In this document: in pieces, positions 35,251 through 46,529 of the stretch
Layout: every line of letters starts with the position of its first letter
Position numbering within the stretch: the stretch's first letter is position 1
Assembly: GCA_963693315.1 (NCBI GenBank)
Contig: OY856186.1
Span: 93,454,127-93,518,126, forward strand
Origin: Diogma glabrata
Taxonomy: Eukaryota > Arthropoda > Insecta > Diptera > Cylindrotomidae
Direction of reading: 5' to 3'
Length of the DNA stretch: 64,000 bases
The notes under the pieces: generated by a model
The model's input: only the letters and a program-made list of their open reading frames with translations
Told to the model about the DNA's origin: nothing
Database searches by the model: none
Position numbers and translations under genes: made by a program

Positions 35251-36200
35251 GACTGCGAAGCAAGACAATTAAGCTCAAAGACCCGCAGCAAGTACCGTAG
35301 ATGGTAGCACTTAAAAATAAGCTGTATTGCTGCCATCTGATCAATCTGATACAGTTCGTAAACTACTGCCATTGCTGGTAAACCGAGAATCAAATCTTAG
35401 AGCACGGGAGAACGTTACACGCTATATTGAAAGTCTTCATTATTTATTTCCTTTTTCTTTATTAATAACATTTTCAAAAATTTTTGAAACCATACGCAAT
35501 CACCATAAATTACCAAAAATTATTTACAGCTCCAAAAAAAGAAGTTATAATTTTATTTGTAAATTCACTAACCATTTCAAAACAAATTCAATTTAAATAC
35601 ATGTAGTTTACAGTTGGTTAATGTGTAATATGGTTAATAAAGATTAAACATGACAAGAATTTGTTTGTTTTTTGTTTGGTTTTCATATTATTTGGGATTG
35701 ATTTTTAATTACTTAAAATATAAATTAATAAATTTAGGTAATATAATTTAATATAGTAAAAAAAAACAATGTATTTGGAAAACTAAATATTACCTCGGAG
35801 CAAAAATAGTTCGATTATAAGCCTTTCCAATTTAGACTGAATGTGTCTCACTACACGCATCGCCAGCTCTCACACACACGCATCGACAAGCAAGCCCGCA
35901 TTCAATCACTTGTACACCCTTTCACGCGCATTCACACTTCTACGTTAGAAAAAAGTAAAGAAAATAAACAAAATTCACTCACCCCATGATTATATCCTCC
36001 AGGCCTCAAAGTCTTAAGGTCTTAGCCCTCCATCAGCGGCGAAAATCCCCGCAGGCAGAGTATTATTGGTAAAACTGCATAATTATTGCCTAAATGTTGC
36101 ACCGCAATAATGTATAAATGTTGCGCCGCAACAACTAAGGCGATTGTTGAAATTTGTAGATCGATAATCTTGAAACCAAATAACAACCTGTAGAAATTTA
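35251..36200. other. Interior of the 4.9-kb transposon, unassigned
   Basis: Includes CACACAC/ACGC-rich patches (35200-35260 and 35835-35935) resembling each other and a short frame at 35327-35596 without motif. No gene recognised. Confidence 0.4.
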
Positions 36201-36206
36201 ATCGTC

Positions 36207-36550
36207 GATAATACCAACAACAGGTTTCAGCGGTTGCGAAATTTATCACTCTGTGGTGAATGTTATGAGAAGACCTTGCAAACGACGGCAATTGTTGCAA
36301 TCGACAATTAAAACCACCAACAAAACAGCTTCAAGGACACTTGTATATTCTCGTAACTGGTTGTCGAAATTTGTTATAATTTTAATATATGCCGTAACCA
36401 AACCTTGAAACAAAACAGCAATTGATGAAACCAACAACAGGTTCCAGCGGTTGTTGATATATATCACTCTGTGATATATGCTATAACCAGATTTTGAAAA
36501 CAGCATCAACAATTAAAACCACCAACAAAACAGCTTCAAGGACACTCATA
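36207..36550. repeat. Two tandem units of ~210 bp
   Basis: ACCAACAACAGGTTYCAGCG occurs at 36213 and 36430, and AATTAAAACCACCAACAAAA with CAGCTTCAAGGACACT occurs at 36305 and 36511. Two frames on the minus strand (36300-36022, 36512-36246) follow the repeat and are likely artefacts. Confidence 0.7.
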
Positions 36551-36639
36551 TATAATTTTTTTTTTTTTTCGTTTTTTTTATAATTTCTAATTTAGTTTAA
36601 CTAATACAATGAATAATTATATTATAGGTACATATATTT

Positions 36640-37170
36640 CTTTTTTTTATTGAAAACTGTACAAACATATGAAATTTTTCTAGTCACTGACACTAATTGG
36701 AAATTGAACTACTAAATTTGAACTAAAATAAATATGTAACGTCACAAACATATAGTAATTCTTTTTTTATTCTCTGACACTAATTGGACTTTTAAATTCA
36801 CATACTAAATTCGAACTCCATAAATTTGTTAAATTAGAACTAAATAAATTTGTCTAAGGATTTTTAAGAACAATGTCGGAATTCAAAAAAATTCAATAAG
36901 GTCGACATTCACGATGAACAAATAAACACAATTGACAACTCATCAATTAATCCAATAAGACAGAAGGAGCAAAAATGGCACTCACAACTGCACAAACATA
37001 TAATAATTTTTCTTTGTTCACTGGCACTAAATGGATAAACTCGAACTCTATCACTTTGATGAATTTAAACTCATTAAATTGGTATAATTAATTTTAAGAA
37101 AAAATGTCGTGAATTGAAAATAAATTCAACAATTTCGCCAATCCAACAGCACAATGGAGATAAAAGTCAA
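36640..37170. repeat. Imperfect repeats with GACACTAATTGG units
   Basis: Diverged units containing CTGACACTAATTGG (36684, 36772) or CTGGCACTAAATGG (37019), followed by ACTAAATTYGAACT-like and AATGTCG..AATTC blocks. Non-coding. Confidence 0.5.
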
Positions 37171-38363
37171 TAACCGACTAAGAGAGACAAAAGACCATAT
37201 ACTCATCTCTTATATAGGTATTTAATATCGAAAATTGAGCTAAAAAGTTTTTTTGAAGGGGTAATGTTAGTACATTTTCCGTTAAAAAAATACTGATTGT
37301 TATTTTGTAATACATAAAATTGTAAGATGATTTCACGAAATAAGTTATTTCCAACGCATTGGGAGGAAATAATAATATAGTAGAATGGATTAAACGTAAG
37401 TTTAACCGATTTTATGATGTTTATGTATTATGAAATAATTACGAGCTTACAACTGTATTACAACTGTATTACAGTAAAATATAGATTTATAACGGAAAAA
37501 GAAATTGATAAAAAATACCTATATAAGAAATATAATACGTTTTGAAGACAATTGCTAAACTGATTGTAGGATAACAATTGTTAGATAATAAAACGATTGG
37601 ACAAATATGCACAGCTATTGGAGGTTTGAAAACATTTAGAGCACTTACGGTTAGTGGCCCGAAGAATTCAAATTTATGTAGTATGGTGAAGTAATGCTGG
37701 TGAAAACGCAGTGTAAGCCAATAATAGGGGATTGTAAAATAAAATACTATTGTTAATGGTGTTGTGCTAAAAAGGAATATGTGTAACGGAAACTATACGA
37801 AAACATGACCATAGATTACGGATGAACGAGAAATTTTTGGGAACTATGCGTGATAGGTAGAATCGTGAGAGGTAACGAAATGGAAACTACATGAATCTAT
37901 GACTGTACTACACTACGTTATCATGCTCCAGTCTACATAACAATTTCTTCTAAAGAAATAAACAAAATTTTTTAATTTTTATAATCATATGACGGAGAAG
38001 GTTTATTGAACATACACAATGACTATACATTTTGAGCCTTTTTTGAATGATGTCTTTTTTTCTGATTGAATTCCGACGAAATTTTTAAGAAATTGTCTTC
38101 ATAGCTCTGAAATGTAAACAAAATGTCAAGCTTTATTTTTTCGTTCATACTTTAGAATAGTCAAGGGAAGAAAAAAGTGTTCACATTTGTGGAGTTTCAT
38201 AATAATGAATATTTATTATTTCGTGAGTTTACTGTATACCTGAAATATTGTAACGGTTTTCTGCTCCATTCCATTCGTTCTCAAATTTTTAATAGAAGCA
38301 TGTGCAATTTATTTTGTATTTAAATTTGTGATTTTTTTTTAAATGCACTTAAAATTTTAAATC
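37171..38363. other. Interior of the 4.9-kb transposon, nothing recognised
   Basis: AT-rich, no frame longer than about 60 codons and no motif. Confidence 0.4.
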
Positions 38364-38589
38364 ATGCCAAATGAATTAATATGTGCATTATGAAATTTAA
38401 ATGCTGGTGAAAGTGTACATATCTTTTCAGAAGAAAACTTTTAAAAAATGTCAGACTATTTCGCGTTTACGAAAATTTTATAATTTAAAATATAGTGATG
38501 TTATTTTACCACGTGAACATTTAGTTAGTGGCTATCATCGTACTTGTTACAAGACATTTACAGCATTGAAAAAAACTATTATCATATAA
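38364..38589 (+). pseudogene. Zinc-finger-like N-terminus of a transposon protein
   Basis: From ATG at 38364 the frame gives MPNELICAL, a TGA where Cys would complete a C-x-x-C pair, then NAGESVHIFSEENF. After a frameshift it continues (38401-38589) FKKCQTISRLRKFYNLKYSD and SGYHRTCYKTFTALKK. The spacing C-x-x-(C)...H-x-x-x-C resembles the N-terminal zinc-binding segment found in several insect transposon-encoded proteins. Only the N-terminus remains. It lies just inside the right TIR, so it probably started the lost gene of this element. Confidence 0.5.
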
Positions 38590-38773
38590 CATAAAAAATT
38601 ATAGAAACGTCTTCATCTCCATCTCAGTAAATTACACACTCGTTGCCGCAATCAATGCAACAGCCGTCAACTTCTGTCTGTATTCCTATTTTAATTTGTT
38701 TATGTTAAAATAAATATATAACCAAATCTGTATGATTAAGAAAATTAAAAAGTTTTGTTTATTTCTTTAGAAG

Positions 38774-39296
38774 AAATTATATTTTTATTACTTAACAGAC
38801 TATTAAATTATAACATTCATAAAAATTATTCACAATACGTATGACTACTGATTCGCTTTCATTCCCATTCAGACAAAGAAAGCCTTATAGCGTGTGCCCG
38901 CATGTTGGAACCGCCCTGTGTGTGCTTCTTAAAATATATATGTATAATAATAATGTAAATAACATGTACAAATTTCAGCTTTGCTGAAATAAAGTAAATT
39001 TTCATGAAATTTTAAAACTTTGGAATTTAAAAAAAAATACTCGAAACCGAAAAAGGTGTCTGCGATTGGATTTTTTAATAAAAAACGATTGTATACTTTA
39101 AGATATTAAAACGGCAGACATGCTGAAATCACGTTTTTGAAGTCAATTTTTACGTTTTTTGACACGCCCAAAGGAACCATCGGCGGGGATAGTGAATACC
39201 CATTTCAACTAAGGCAGGTGAAACACCATACCTCGCATCAATATGGAGTTTGCTAAAATACCGTAAGTCTGCCGGTCACTGGCTCTTAAACTAATA
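38774..39296 (-). repeat. Right TIR of the 4.9-kb transposon
   Basis: Reverse complement of 34413-34934 with a few substitutions and small indels. Confidence 0.85.
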
Positions 39297-39858
39297 TTTT
39301 TAGCATCGTTGTCACTCGTAAGAGTAAAATTTTTATTTTTTTTTAATTTCTCACTTATGGAATCGATTTTATTATTTTCTCTTATTCCATATGCAGAAAA
39401 ATAAAATTAGTACTCTTTCGTCATCTTTTTTTATTTATTTAAATAATAATCAAGCATCAAATTTGAATCAAAACTTAAATGTGAGTATTTGAAAAAATAA
39501 TAGTCTCCCGGCAACTACAAATTAAAGTTTAAATTTGGTTTTTTTACAACCATGATTGTGTGCGGTCACAACACAAAACACACTCAAGCAAGAGAGTAAA
39601 ATTAACAGCTGTTTATTTTATTCTATTAAGACTAATAACCCACACAACTGTGGTTCTAAAAAACAAAAATAACCCTATATTTATAGTTTCCGGAAGGATA
39701 ATAGTACTTTAATCAATCAGTGTGTAATGAAATAGTTTATTCTCAAGCAAAAGTTTAAAATTTGAGCGAGGCACGAGCGAAAAAAACCCTGATTATAAAA
39801 AAAACCCATCCCATACAATCAACCAAATTCAACTAAACGAAATAAGAGAATTTAACTT
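39297..39858. other. AT-rich region with a weak repeat
   Basis: 39300-39480 has CTCGTAAGAGTAAAATTTTT and TACTCTTTCGTCATC, weakly like the repeat at 54285-54730. No gene seen. Confidence 0.35.
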
Positions 39859-39859
39859 A

Positions 39860-40283
39860 GGCCGTGTGTCAATACAGCTAAATCTAAAACTAAATTTTCT
39901 TACCACATGGTAAAAAAATATTAGTCTATGTATCAATTGGCTAAATCTAAATTGTGTCATATCGAAATAATTTCTTTGCTTTTAACAAAAAAAAATGATA
40001 ATTTTTTTGGAAATGAAGCAATAATCCTTTTTTGTTGCAGTTCTATCACAAATAAAATTTATTAATTTAATAAAAAAAGCCTTTTAATTGTATGTAAGTT
40101 CAATTCAAAACAATAAACAAAAAAAATCATTTTCGTTTCTTTTGTTTTTTAGATTGACTTGTCAAAATTTATACTTGGTCTAGGGAAGGCTAATATTTTA
40201 ATTTTTTTTTTGTGGTGAAAATAAACGTCAAAAATTAGTTTTAGACTTCAAAAAATTAGATTCAGCTGTATTGACACACGGCC
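39860..40283. mobile_element. 424-bp MITE with TTA duplication
   Basis: GGCCGTGTGTCAATACAGCT followed by (A/G)AATCTAA at both ends in inverted orientation. TTA flanks at 39857-39859 and 40284-40286 form a 3-bp target-site duplication, as for PIF/Harbinger elements. Inside is AT-rich and non-coding. Confidence 0.75.
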
Positions 40284-40540
40284 TTAAAATTTGATTTTTG
40301 AACAAAACGTATCAAAGCTATTGTGATTATAATTTCAAAATAATTTTAAAACAACTTGACCAATTGGAATCATACCAATTGAATAATGATAACTTTTTCA
40401 AATGAAAATTTTCATTAGACAATAGGTTAAGTAGGTAGATAGGCTATAGGTTAGAAAACAATACAATAATACTTACTATTATTATGAAAAAACAAATACA
40501 AAGAAAGCTGATATAAATAAATGGAAGAGAAAAAATGTAT

Positions 40541-41160
40541 TTTATTAGATTGTTTTCATTAATTGTTACCAGTTAAAACTTTAACACACAAAACTTAATT
40601 CCACTAAAACTGAATTAATTTCAAGAAAAGGTTAATTTTAAAATTTTAATTTAAACAATTAATTAGTAAAATATTTTACATTAAAAACATTTGTGCGGCA
40701 TAAAACACTACTGATAACAATGTTATTCTTTTGATTAAAATTTATACAATGATTGATCGAACGGCTTGATCGATGATTTTATAAACGAGAATTTCTATAT
40801 TTTTGACTCTTTTTTAATATTTATTATACCATCACATGATTTCAATATACAAGTTTATTTAAATGAAAAACAAAATCAGATTAAAATGAATTTTTCTGTA
40901 AAAACAAGAACTCTCAGGTGCGTTCTCACTAAGAAACATGCAACAAGTCACTCAACTAATTTTTAAATATTTTCTCATACAGTAATATACACATTTTATG
41001 TGAGTTCATACATTTGTTTACAAAATTCGTTTTATGCTCATGCAATTGCATCTTTATTGTCCCGTTGCCTCACATAAGTGGTACTACATTTTTCCAAGTC
41101 TAAATGTACTTTTATAGCGCTTCCATTCATATAAAAAAATATAAATACAAACATGCCAAC
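40541..41160 (+). repeat. 0.6-kb direct duplication, copy 1
   Basis: 620 bp nearly identical to 43476-44088 (613 bp). The length difference is one 7-bp indel after ACGGCTTGAT. A 66-aa frame (40766-40966) is preserved in both but has no recognisable motif. Confidence 0.9.
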
Positions 41161-41216
41161 ACTAAAATCAACGAATACCATTTCACATTTATAACTTATG
41201 CATCATTTCTTCATTA

Positions 41217-41460
41217 TTTTTTTTTTTTTTTTAATAAGAAGTGTTGTGTAGTAGGAATTACAAAATGTGTCACAACAACACATAGATACCTTTTAAGAAG
41301 TAGGTTCCACAACAACATGCGTCTTGAGGTATAGGTGGACGCCTTTTTTAAATCTTTGTGGATTGAAGGCACTCGAGACTATTGATTCGGGCAAAGCATT
41401 TCATGTAGACGATGTACGCACAAAGAAATCCCTTTGCATTCTATTACTATGACAGTGAGT
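41217..41460 (-). mobile_element. 5'-truncated LINE 3' end
   Basis: Poly(T) at 41217-41232 is the poly(A) tail of a minus-strand LINE. The following sequence matches 46400-46660 (GTGTCACAACAACACATA, ATACCTTTTAAGA, GACTAWTGRTTCGGGCAAA-like, CTATGACAG). It is a short dead copy of that LINE. Confidence 0.8.
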
Positions 41461-41964
41461 AATCTCGAGTAATCTCATTATTACGTATTAAAGGAAATAA
41501 AAAAATTACAGTTTAAATTGTGGAATAATTTTTTCGAATGTTACTTCGGTCTGAAAGACCTAAGTATTACATTCATGAGCTCAAAGTGAAATTCTTACCC
41601 CCACTTTTTTGGCATTTCTCGACGTTTTAGGACCTACCGATTTCAAAAAAGCAAAAAAAAAATGTATGTCTGTCTGCCGGCCGTCCGGCCGTCACAACCT
41701 ACGAAATCTAGAAAACCGCTGGACGGATTTGAAACGTTTTTTTTTCTAAAAATAGGTTTACTCAATGGGAAGAGCCGAAAGGCCGATCTGCTCGATAACT
41801 GTACTGGAAGTGTGTCAAAAAAATCGTCAAGGGTGTCAAAACAAGGAAATTTGCATATTTTTAGCTTAAAAAACGTTCATTTTAAGTGATTACGAGTAGG
41901 CACATTGAATTTGGAGAAATTTTGATGGTCGGGATTGGTATGTGAGACCAAAATCTAGATTCTT
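41461..41964. other. Non-coding, GC-richer patch
   Basis: 41660-41740 has GTCTGTCTGCCGGCCGTCCGGCCGTCACA-type sequence, split here as GCCGGCCGTCCGGCCGTCAC. ACTTCGGTCTG (41544) recurs inverted as CAGACCGAAGT near 43424. The open frame 41662-41889 has no known motif. Confidence 0.35.
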
Positions 41965-42330
41965 GCATTATAAGTTTGTCAAAAAAATGTTGTCAAGTGC
42001 GTCAAAAGAAAGATTTTTATTTATTTTTTTACCCAATTTTAAAAAAAAAAATAAAATTAATTATTTCTTTGAAAAAATTTTATTATTATTATTGAGAATT
42101 ATGGCATTATAAGTTTGTCAAAAAAATGTTGTCAAGTGTGTCAAAAGAAAGATTTTTGTTTATTTTTTTACCCAATTTTTTGGAAAAAAATAAAATTAAT
42201 TATATGTTTAAAATGAAATTTTATAATTATTATTGAGAATTATGCCATTGCAAGTTTGTCAAACAAATAATGTCAAGTGTGTCAAAAAATGATTTCATTT
42301 ATTTTTTTAGACAATATTTTGGAAAAAAAA
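41965..42330. repeat. Three tandem units of ~140 bp
   Basis: AAGTTTGTCAAAAAAATGTT then GTCAAGTGYGTCAAAA starts at 41972, 42111 and 42252, giving periods of 139 and 141. Each unit continues with a TTTATTTTTTTA block and ATTATTGAGAATTATG before the next. Confidence 0.8.
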
Positions 42331-42394
42331 TGTAGCTGTTTTTATGACGTATATGTAATTGAAAATGAAATTGGACATGGAAATTTTTGAATTT

Positions 42395-43250
42395 GTTATA
42401 GTTTTTAAAATGTTTTTGGAATTTTGAAAAAGTTTGTATTTTTGATTTTGTAATAATTTTTGCAATATTTTTAGAATTTTGGAACAAGTTTTAATTTTTG
42501 ATTTTGTAAGAATTTTTGGAATATTTTTGGTATTTTGAAAAATTTTAAATTTTTGATTTTTTTATAATTTTTGGAATTTTGAAAAAAATTTCAATTTTTG
42601 ATTTTGTAATAATTTTTGCAATATTTTTAGAATTTTGGAAAAAGTTTTAATATTTGATTTTGTAGAAATTTTTGAATATTTTAGAATTTTGAAAAATTTT
42701 TAATTTTTGATTTTATTATAATTTTTGGAATTTTGAAAAAATTTTCAATTTTTGATTTTGTAATAATTTTTGCAATATTTTTAGAATATTGGAAAAAGTT
42801 TGAATTTTTAAGAATTTTTGGAATATTATTGGAATTTAGAAAAAGTTTAAATATTTGATTTTATTCTAATTTTTGGAATATTTTTGGAATTATGAAAAAA
42901 GTTTCAATTTTTGATTTTGTTATAATTTTTGCAATATTTTTAGAATTTTGAAAAAAATAGAATTTTTGAATTTTATACATATACATAGAATTTTGAAAAA
43001 AGATTAATTTTTTTGATTTTGTAAGAATTTTTGGAATATTTTTAGAATTTTGAAAAATTTAAAATTTTTGATTTTATTATAATTTTTGGAATTTTGAAAA
43101 AAGTTTCAATTTTTGATTTGTAATAATTTTTGCAATATTTTTAGAATTTCGGAAAAGTTTAAATTGTTAAGAATTTTTGGAATATTATTGGAATTTTGAA
43201 AAAATTTTGATTTTATTTAATTTTACAATATTTTTGGAATTTTTATTACA
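42395..43250. repeat. Degenerate minisatellite, 43-57-bp units
   Basis: About fourteen or more units built on AATTTTGAAAAA, TTTTTGATTTTGTAATAATT and TTTGCAATATTTTTAG. Three unit types (about 55, 57 and 43 bp) recur in order, suggesting a higher-order period of about 150 bp. Non-coding. Confidence 0.75.
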
Positions 43251-43475
43251 ATTTTCCGGCAACGTATTGATGTTTCGTGTTAGTTTTGTAATAAATTTTT
43301 AAACAGAGATAAAAATACTTGTACTTTGACAAAGAGTGATGTTTGATATACATCGCTACCCAAAACTAAAAACCATGTCCTCATAAAAGTTTTTTGCCGA
43401 AAACTATATCGAAATCCTTAACCCAGACCGAAGTCTTGATATCTCAGAGCTGTGAGATTTCAGCCCCTCCATATT

Positions 43476-44088
43476 TTTATTAGATTGTTTTCATTAATTG
43501 TTACCAGTTAAAACTTTAACACACAAAACTTAATTCCACTAAAACTTAATTAATTTCAAGAAAAGGTTAATTTTAAAATTTTAATTTAAACAACTAATTA
43601 GTAAAATATTTTACATTAAAAACATTTGTGCGGCATAAAACACTACTGATAACAATGTTATTCTTTTGATTAAAATTTATACAATGATTGATCGAACGGC
43701 TTGATTTTATAAACGAGAATTTCTATATTTTTGACTCTTTTTTAATATTTATTATACCATCACATGATTTCAATATACAAGTTTATTTAAATGAAAAACA
43801 AAATCAGATTAAAATGAATTTTTCTGTAAAAACAAGAACTCTCAGGTGCGTTCTCACTAAGAAACATGCAACAAGTCACTCAACTAATTTTTAAATATTT
43901 TCTCATGCAGTAATATAAACATTTTATGTGAGTTCATACATTTGTTTACAAAATTCGTTTTATGTTCATGCAATTGCATCTTTATTGTTCCGTTGCCACA
44001 CATAAGTGGTAATACATTTTTCCAAGTCTAAATGTACATTTATAGCGCTTCCATTCATATAAAAAAATATAAATACAAACATGCCAAC
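43476..44088 (+). repeat. 0.6-kb direct duplication, copy 2
   Basis: See 40541-41160. It ends at GCCAAC, directly followed by the LINE scrap at 44117. Confidence 0.9.
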
Positions 44089-44116
44089 TTTCTAGCACCT
44101 TAGTAGTGGTGAGGCA

Positions 44117-44398
44117 GACGTTGTTGATGACTTAATATACTCACTGGACACCGCGGGGAAACAAAAGTGGATTAACGTTGTTGAAAACATTGATTTTTCC
44201 CATTCTGGTAGGGCAGCTTGGAGTCTTCTTCGGAAGCTGGATGGCTCAAACACAGTTACTCGTGCTAACAATGAAATAAATCCAGAGGACATTGCAAATC
44301 ACATAGTAAACATGTCTCGTTCCTCTATTAATCGCCTGCATAAGAGAACCATTAAACATAAATTAAAAGAAATGAAGCGAAAATTTTGTTTTAGGTAG
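44117..44398 (+). pseudogene. LINE fragment, region between endonuclease and RT
   Basis: An open stretch without ATG encodes QKWINVVENIDFSHSGRAAW, SLLRKLDG and NPEDIANHIV. The order W-x3-ENIDF-x3-GRAAWSLLRKL is typical of the linker of Jockey/CR1-type LINE ORF2 proteins. It is cut at both sides and ends in the short hairpin at 44391. Confidence 0.6.
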
Positions 44399-44421
44399 AT
44401 TTCACAGAAAAATCTACCTAT
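44391..44421. repeat. Short hairpin TAGGTAGATTT...AAATCTACCTA
   Basis: A 31-bp palindrome. The same word pair forms a hairpin at about 60203-60230, and CTACCTATTT/AAATAGGTAG sits in the retrotransposon leaders at 4825 and 60088. Confidence 0.6.
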
Positions 44422-44629
44422 TTTAAGCTTTATTGGTTTTAATTTGTTGTGTTTGTATGTGCCGAAAAAACCATACAAAAAAATCATGACACCATATGTG
44501 TCAAAAAAATATTTTCCTAATTTTAACCGAAATTAATTACTACAGAGGGAAATGAATTAAAAACTACTCGATTTTCGAGTGAGAAAACTTTTAATATCTT
44601 TGAAAAAAGTAAAAAAAAATGTTAATAAA

Positions 44630-44745
44630 ATTAGCGGGATACCCGGGATCTCGGAATGAAATCCCGGAAAAAACGGAATGAAAATTTACAGCGTTAATCC
44701 CGGGAAAACGGGGTCCCGGGATCCCGTTTGAAAAACCCTATTCTG
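44630..44745. repeat. CCCGGGA-rich cluster
   Basis: CGGGATACCCGGGATCTCGG, ATCCCGG, TCCCGGGAAAACGGGG and TCCCGGGATCCCG occur within about 90 bases, flanked by AT-rich DNA. Overlapping palindromes. Non-coding, probably a transposon terminus. Confidence 0.4.
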
Positions 44746-44983
44746 AAATTCAGCCCGTGTACGTTTAAGTTTTTTATTACCAAAAAACTGTCAAATTTTA
44801 GTAGTATAAACTATCTGTCGGGCTCAATGGTGATGAGTTTAGTTAAATTAAGTTTCTTGTCGAAATATGTGGGCTTTTTCAAACTATAACAGTGCTGATT
44901 GTGAAAGAGGGATTAGCACTTTGAATTCGACCAAATCGAAAACTAGGAATCGTTTTGAAACAGTGACTGTTTACATTCAACTT

Positions 44984-45190
44984 CCCGAGCAGAAATTTGT
45001 TAGGATTCAAATAAGGCCCTGATCAGGTGTGCCCTAGTCCGGATCAGGTATTGGTGGTAGCCTGATTGGGCCCTGATCATGAGTGTAACGCTTTTTCCTT
45101 ATCAGGTCCTGACTGGAATTATAGGATCAGCCCTGATTGGGATAATTCGGATCAGACACTGATTGGGATATCCGGACCAGACCCTGATAT
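44984..45190 (+). repeat. Dispersed repeat starting CCCGAGCAGAAATT, copy 2
   Basis: Begins CCCGAGCAGAAATTTGTTAG and ends GGATATCCGGACCAGACCCT. The inside has at least six CCTGATYRGG-like words at short intervals. Inverted relative to 679-860. Confidence 0.55.
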
Positions 45191-46260
45191 ATATTTATAT
45201 ATTATATCCATAAATAAAATAAAATAAAGTAAAAATTTACAATGGAAAAAAGTAAAACATATACCTTAATCACTACTATTATAATCTACTACTACTAATC
45301 TAACTACTATTATAAGAATTTAATTAATTGAAGTCCAGGACATAGTTATTTTCAATAAGTTATGCATATGGATTTTAGGAAAAAATCTCGAGAAGGAACA
45401 TTTCCGCGTGTAATTGTGTTGGTTTCCAGGCGTATTCATCTGCATAACGCCCTTTGTGCGTATTTCGCTTACTATATGATAGAATTTATTAATTAGTTAT
45501 CCATTCCTTAAAAAATCAAAATAAAAGAAAATTTGTGTCTATCAATCAACACCTCAGACCACATGTTGTTGTGGAACCAAGGTCTTATGTCTAAAATACA
45601 ATACTTTATATATAAAAAAATGTGAAATTTCCTCATCATAAATCAAAGAAGATGACTTGTTTTTTTTTCACAAAACAAAAATTGTTCCAATATAAAGATC
45701 ATATATCCATCAAAACACATTAACAATAGCACAAAAAATATGTGGCAAAATCTTAATGTTTTTTTTTATGAACACAAACAAAAACTACAAAATGAAATAG
45801 GCATTATTACTTTATCCGTTGTGGTCGTTAGTTAAGCTTTAGTTCTTTAGTTTTAGTGCTTTATGGGAAAGTAACATACAACTCCTTGATTGAACACCAC
45901 TAGCTCCCTTTAAAATTTGCCTCGTTTGACGAATGGCTTTATTAGTTTAATGTATGTAATTGGATAGTTCAACCGATTGAATTGAAGTCATCAGTCATAA
46001 CTGCAATGAATATCCGCTTTTTAAAAGAGGTTTTAATAATAGTTTTACAGTTTTACACATTCAAAAAATCGAAGGAAAATTCTACAAAATTTTTATAAAA
46101 TATACAACATCATTTAAAATATTTTGATGGAACTACATTTTTTTTCTATAAAATTCAAAAATAATTTGTAACTATGTACAATAAATCTGTGGTTTTTTAA
46201 AATAATTTTTCTTTCAATTTATAATTTTTTCGATGAACGTACACAACTTTTGTAGTTTGT
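45191..46260. other. AT-rich region, nothing recognised
   Basis: Simple CTACTA-type sequence near 45270-45310 and no gene. Confidence 0.45.
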
Positions 46261-46269
46261 ATATTTATA

Positions 46270-46386
46270 ACAGCTATTTATGTACCAAGGGCGCTATGAA
46301 GGTTATTACGCCCGGAAGGCGACTTAATCTAACCCGAGGGATGGATGTCGCTTGATGGGCTTAATACCCTGTAGCGCTAAATGTGC
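46270..46386. repeat. Fold-back element I
   Basis: GGGCGCTATGAAGGTTATTA, CGCCCGGAAGGCGAC pairs imperfectly with GTCGCTTGATGGGC, TTAATACCCTGTAGCGCT. The outer word AGCTATTTATGTACCAAGGG resembles the end of the fold-back at 50119 (AGTTATTTACATATCGAGGG). Confidence 0.5.
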
Positions 46387-46529
46387 AGACAAGATTGTAT
46401 TTTTTTTTTTTTTTAATAAAATGTGTTGTGTAATAGGGTTTAGAATATGTGTCACAACAACACATAAATACCTTTTAAGACCTAGGTCTAGACCTGGGTC
46501 CCACAACAACTGGCGTTCTAAGGTGTAGA

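Larger units (their letters stand above)
34413..39296. mobile_element. 4.9-kb DNA transposon with ~520-bp TIRs
   Basis: The ends are complementary: AGAGCCAGTCACCGGCAGAC at 34413 and its complement (one mismatch) ending at 39296. The inverted repeats run to about 34934 and 38774 and are highly similar, including GGGTATTCACTATCCCCGCC and CATGCGGGCACACGCTATAA. The interior holds a Helitron-like segment, Thr/His-poor tandem repeats and a decayed zinc-finger-like frame, but no clear catalytic domain. A target-site duplication is not evident. Superfamily unknown. Confidence 0.8.

Noticed and set aside
41965..43250. CRISPR-like array
   Set aside because: Units are degenerate, A/T-only and without constant repeat/variable spacer structure. 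The genome is eukaryotic.
40541..44088. Direct repeats as LTRs of a retrotransposon
   Set aside because: No TG...CA ends, no primer-binding site, no gag or pol between them; the interior is minisatellite and a LINE end.
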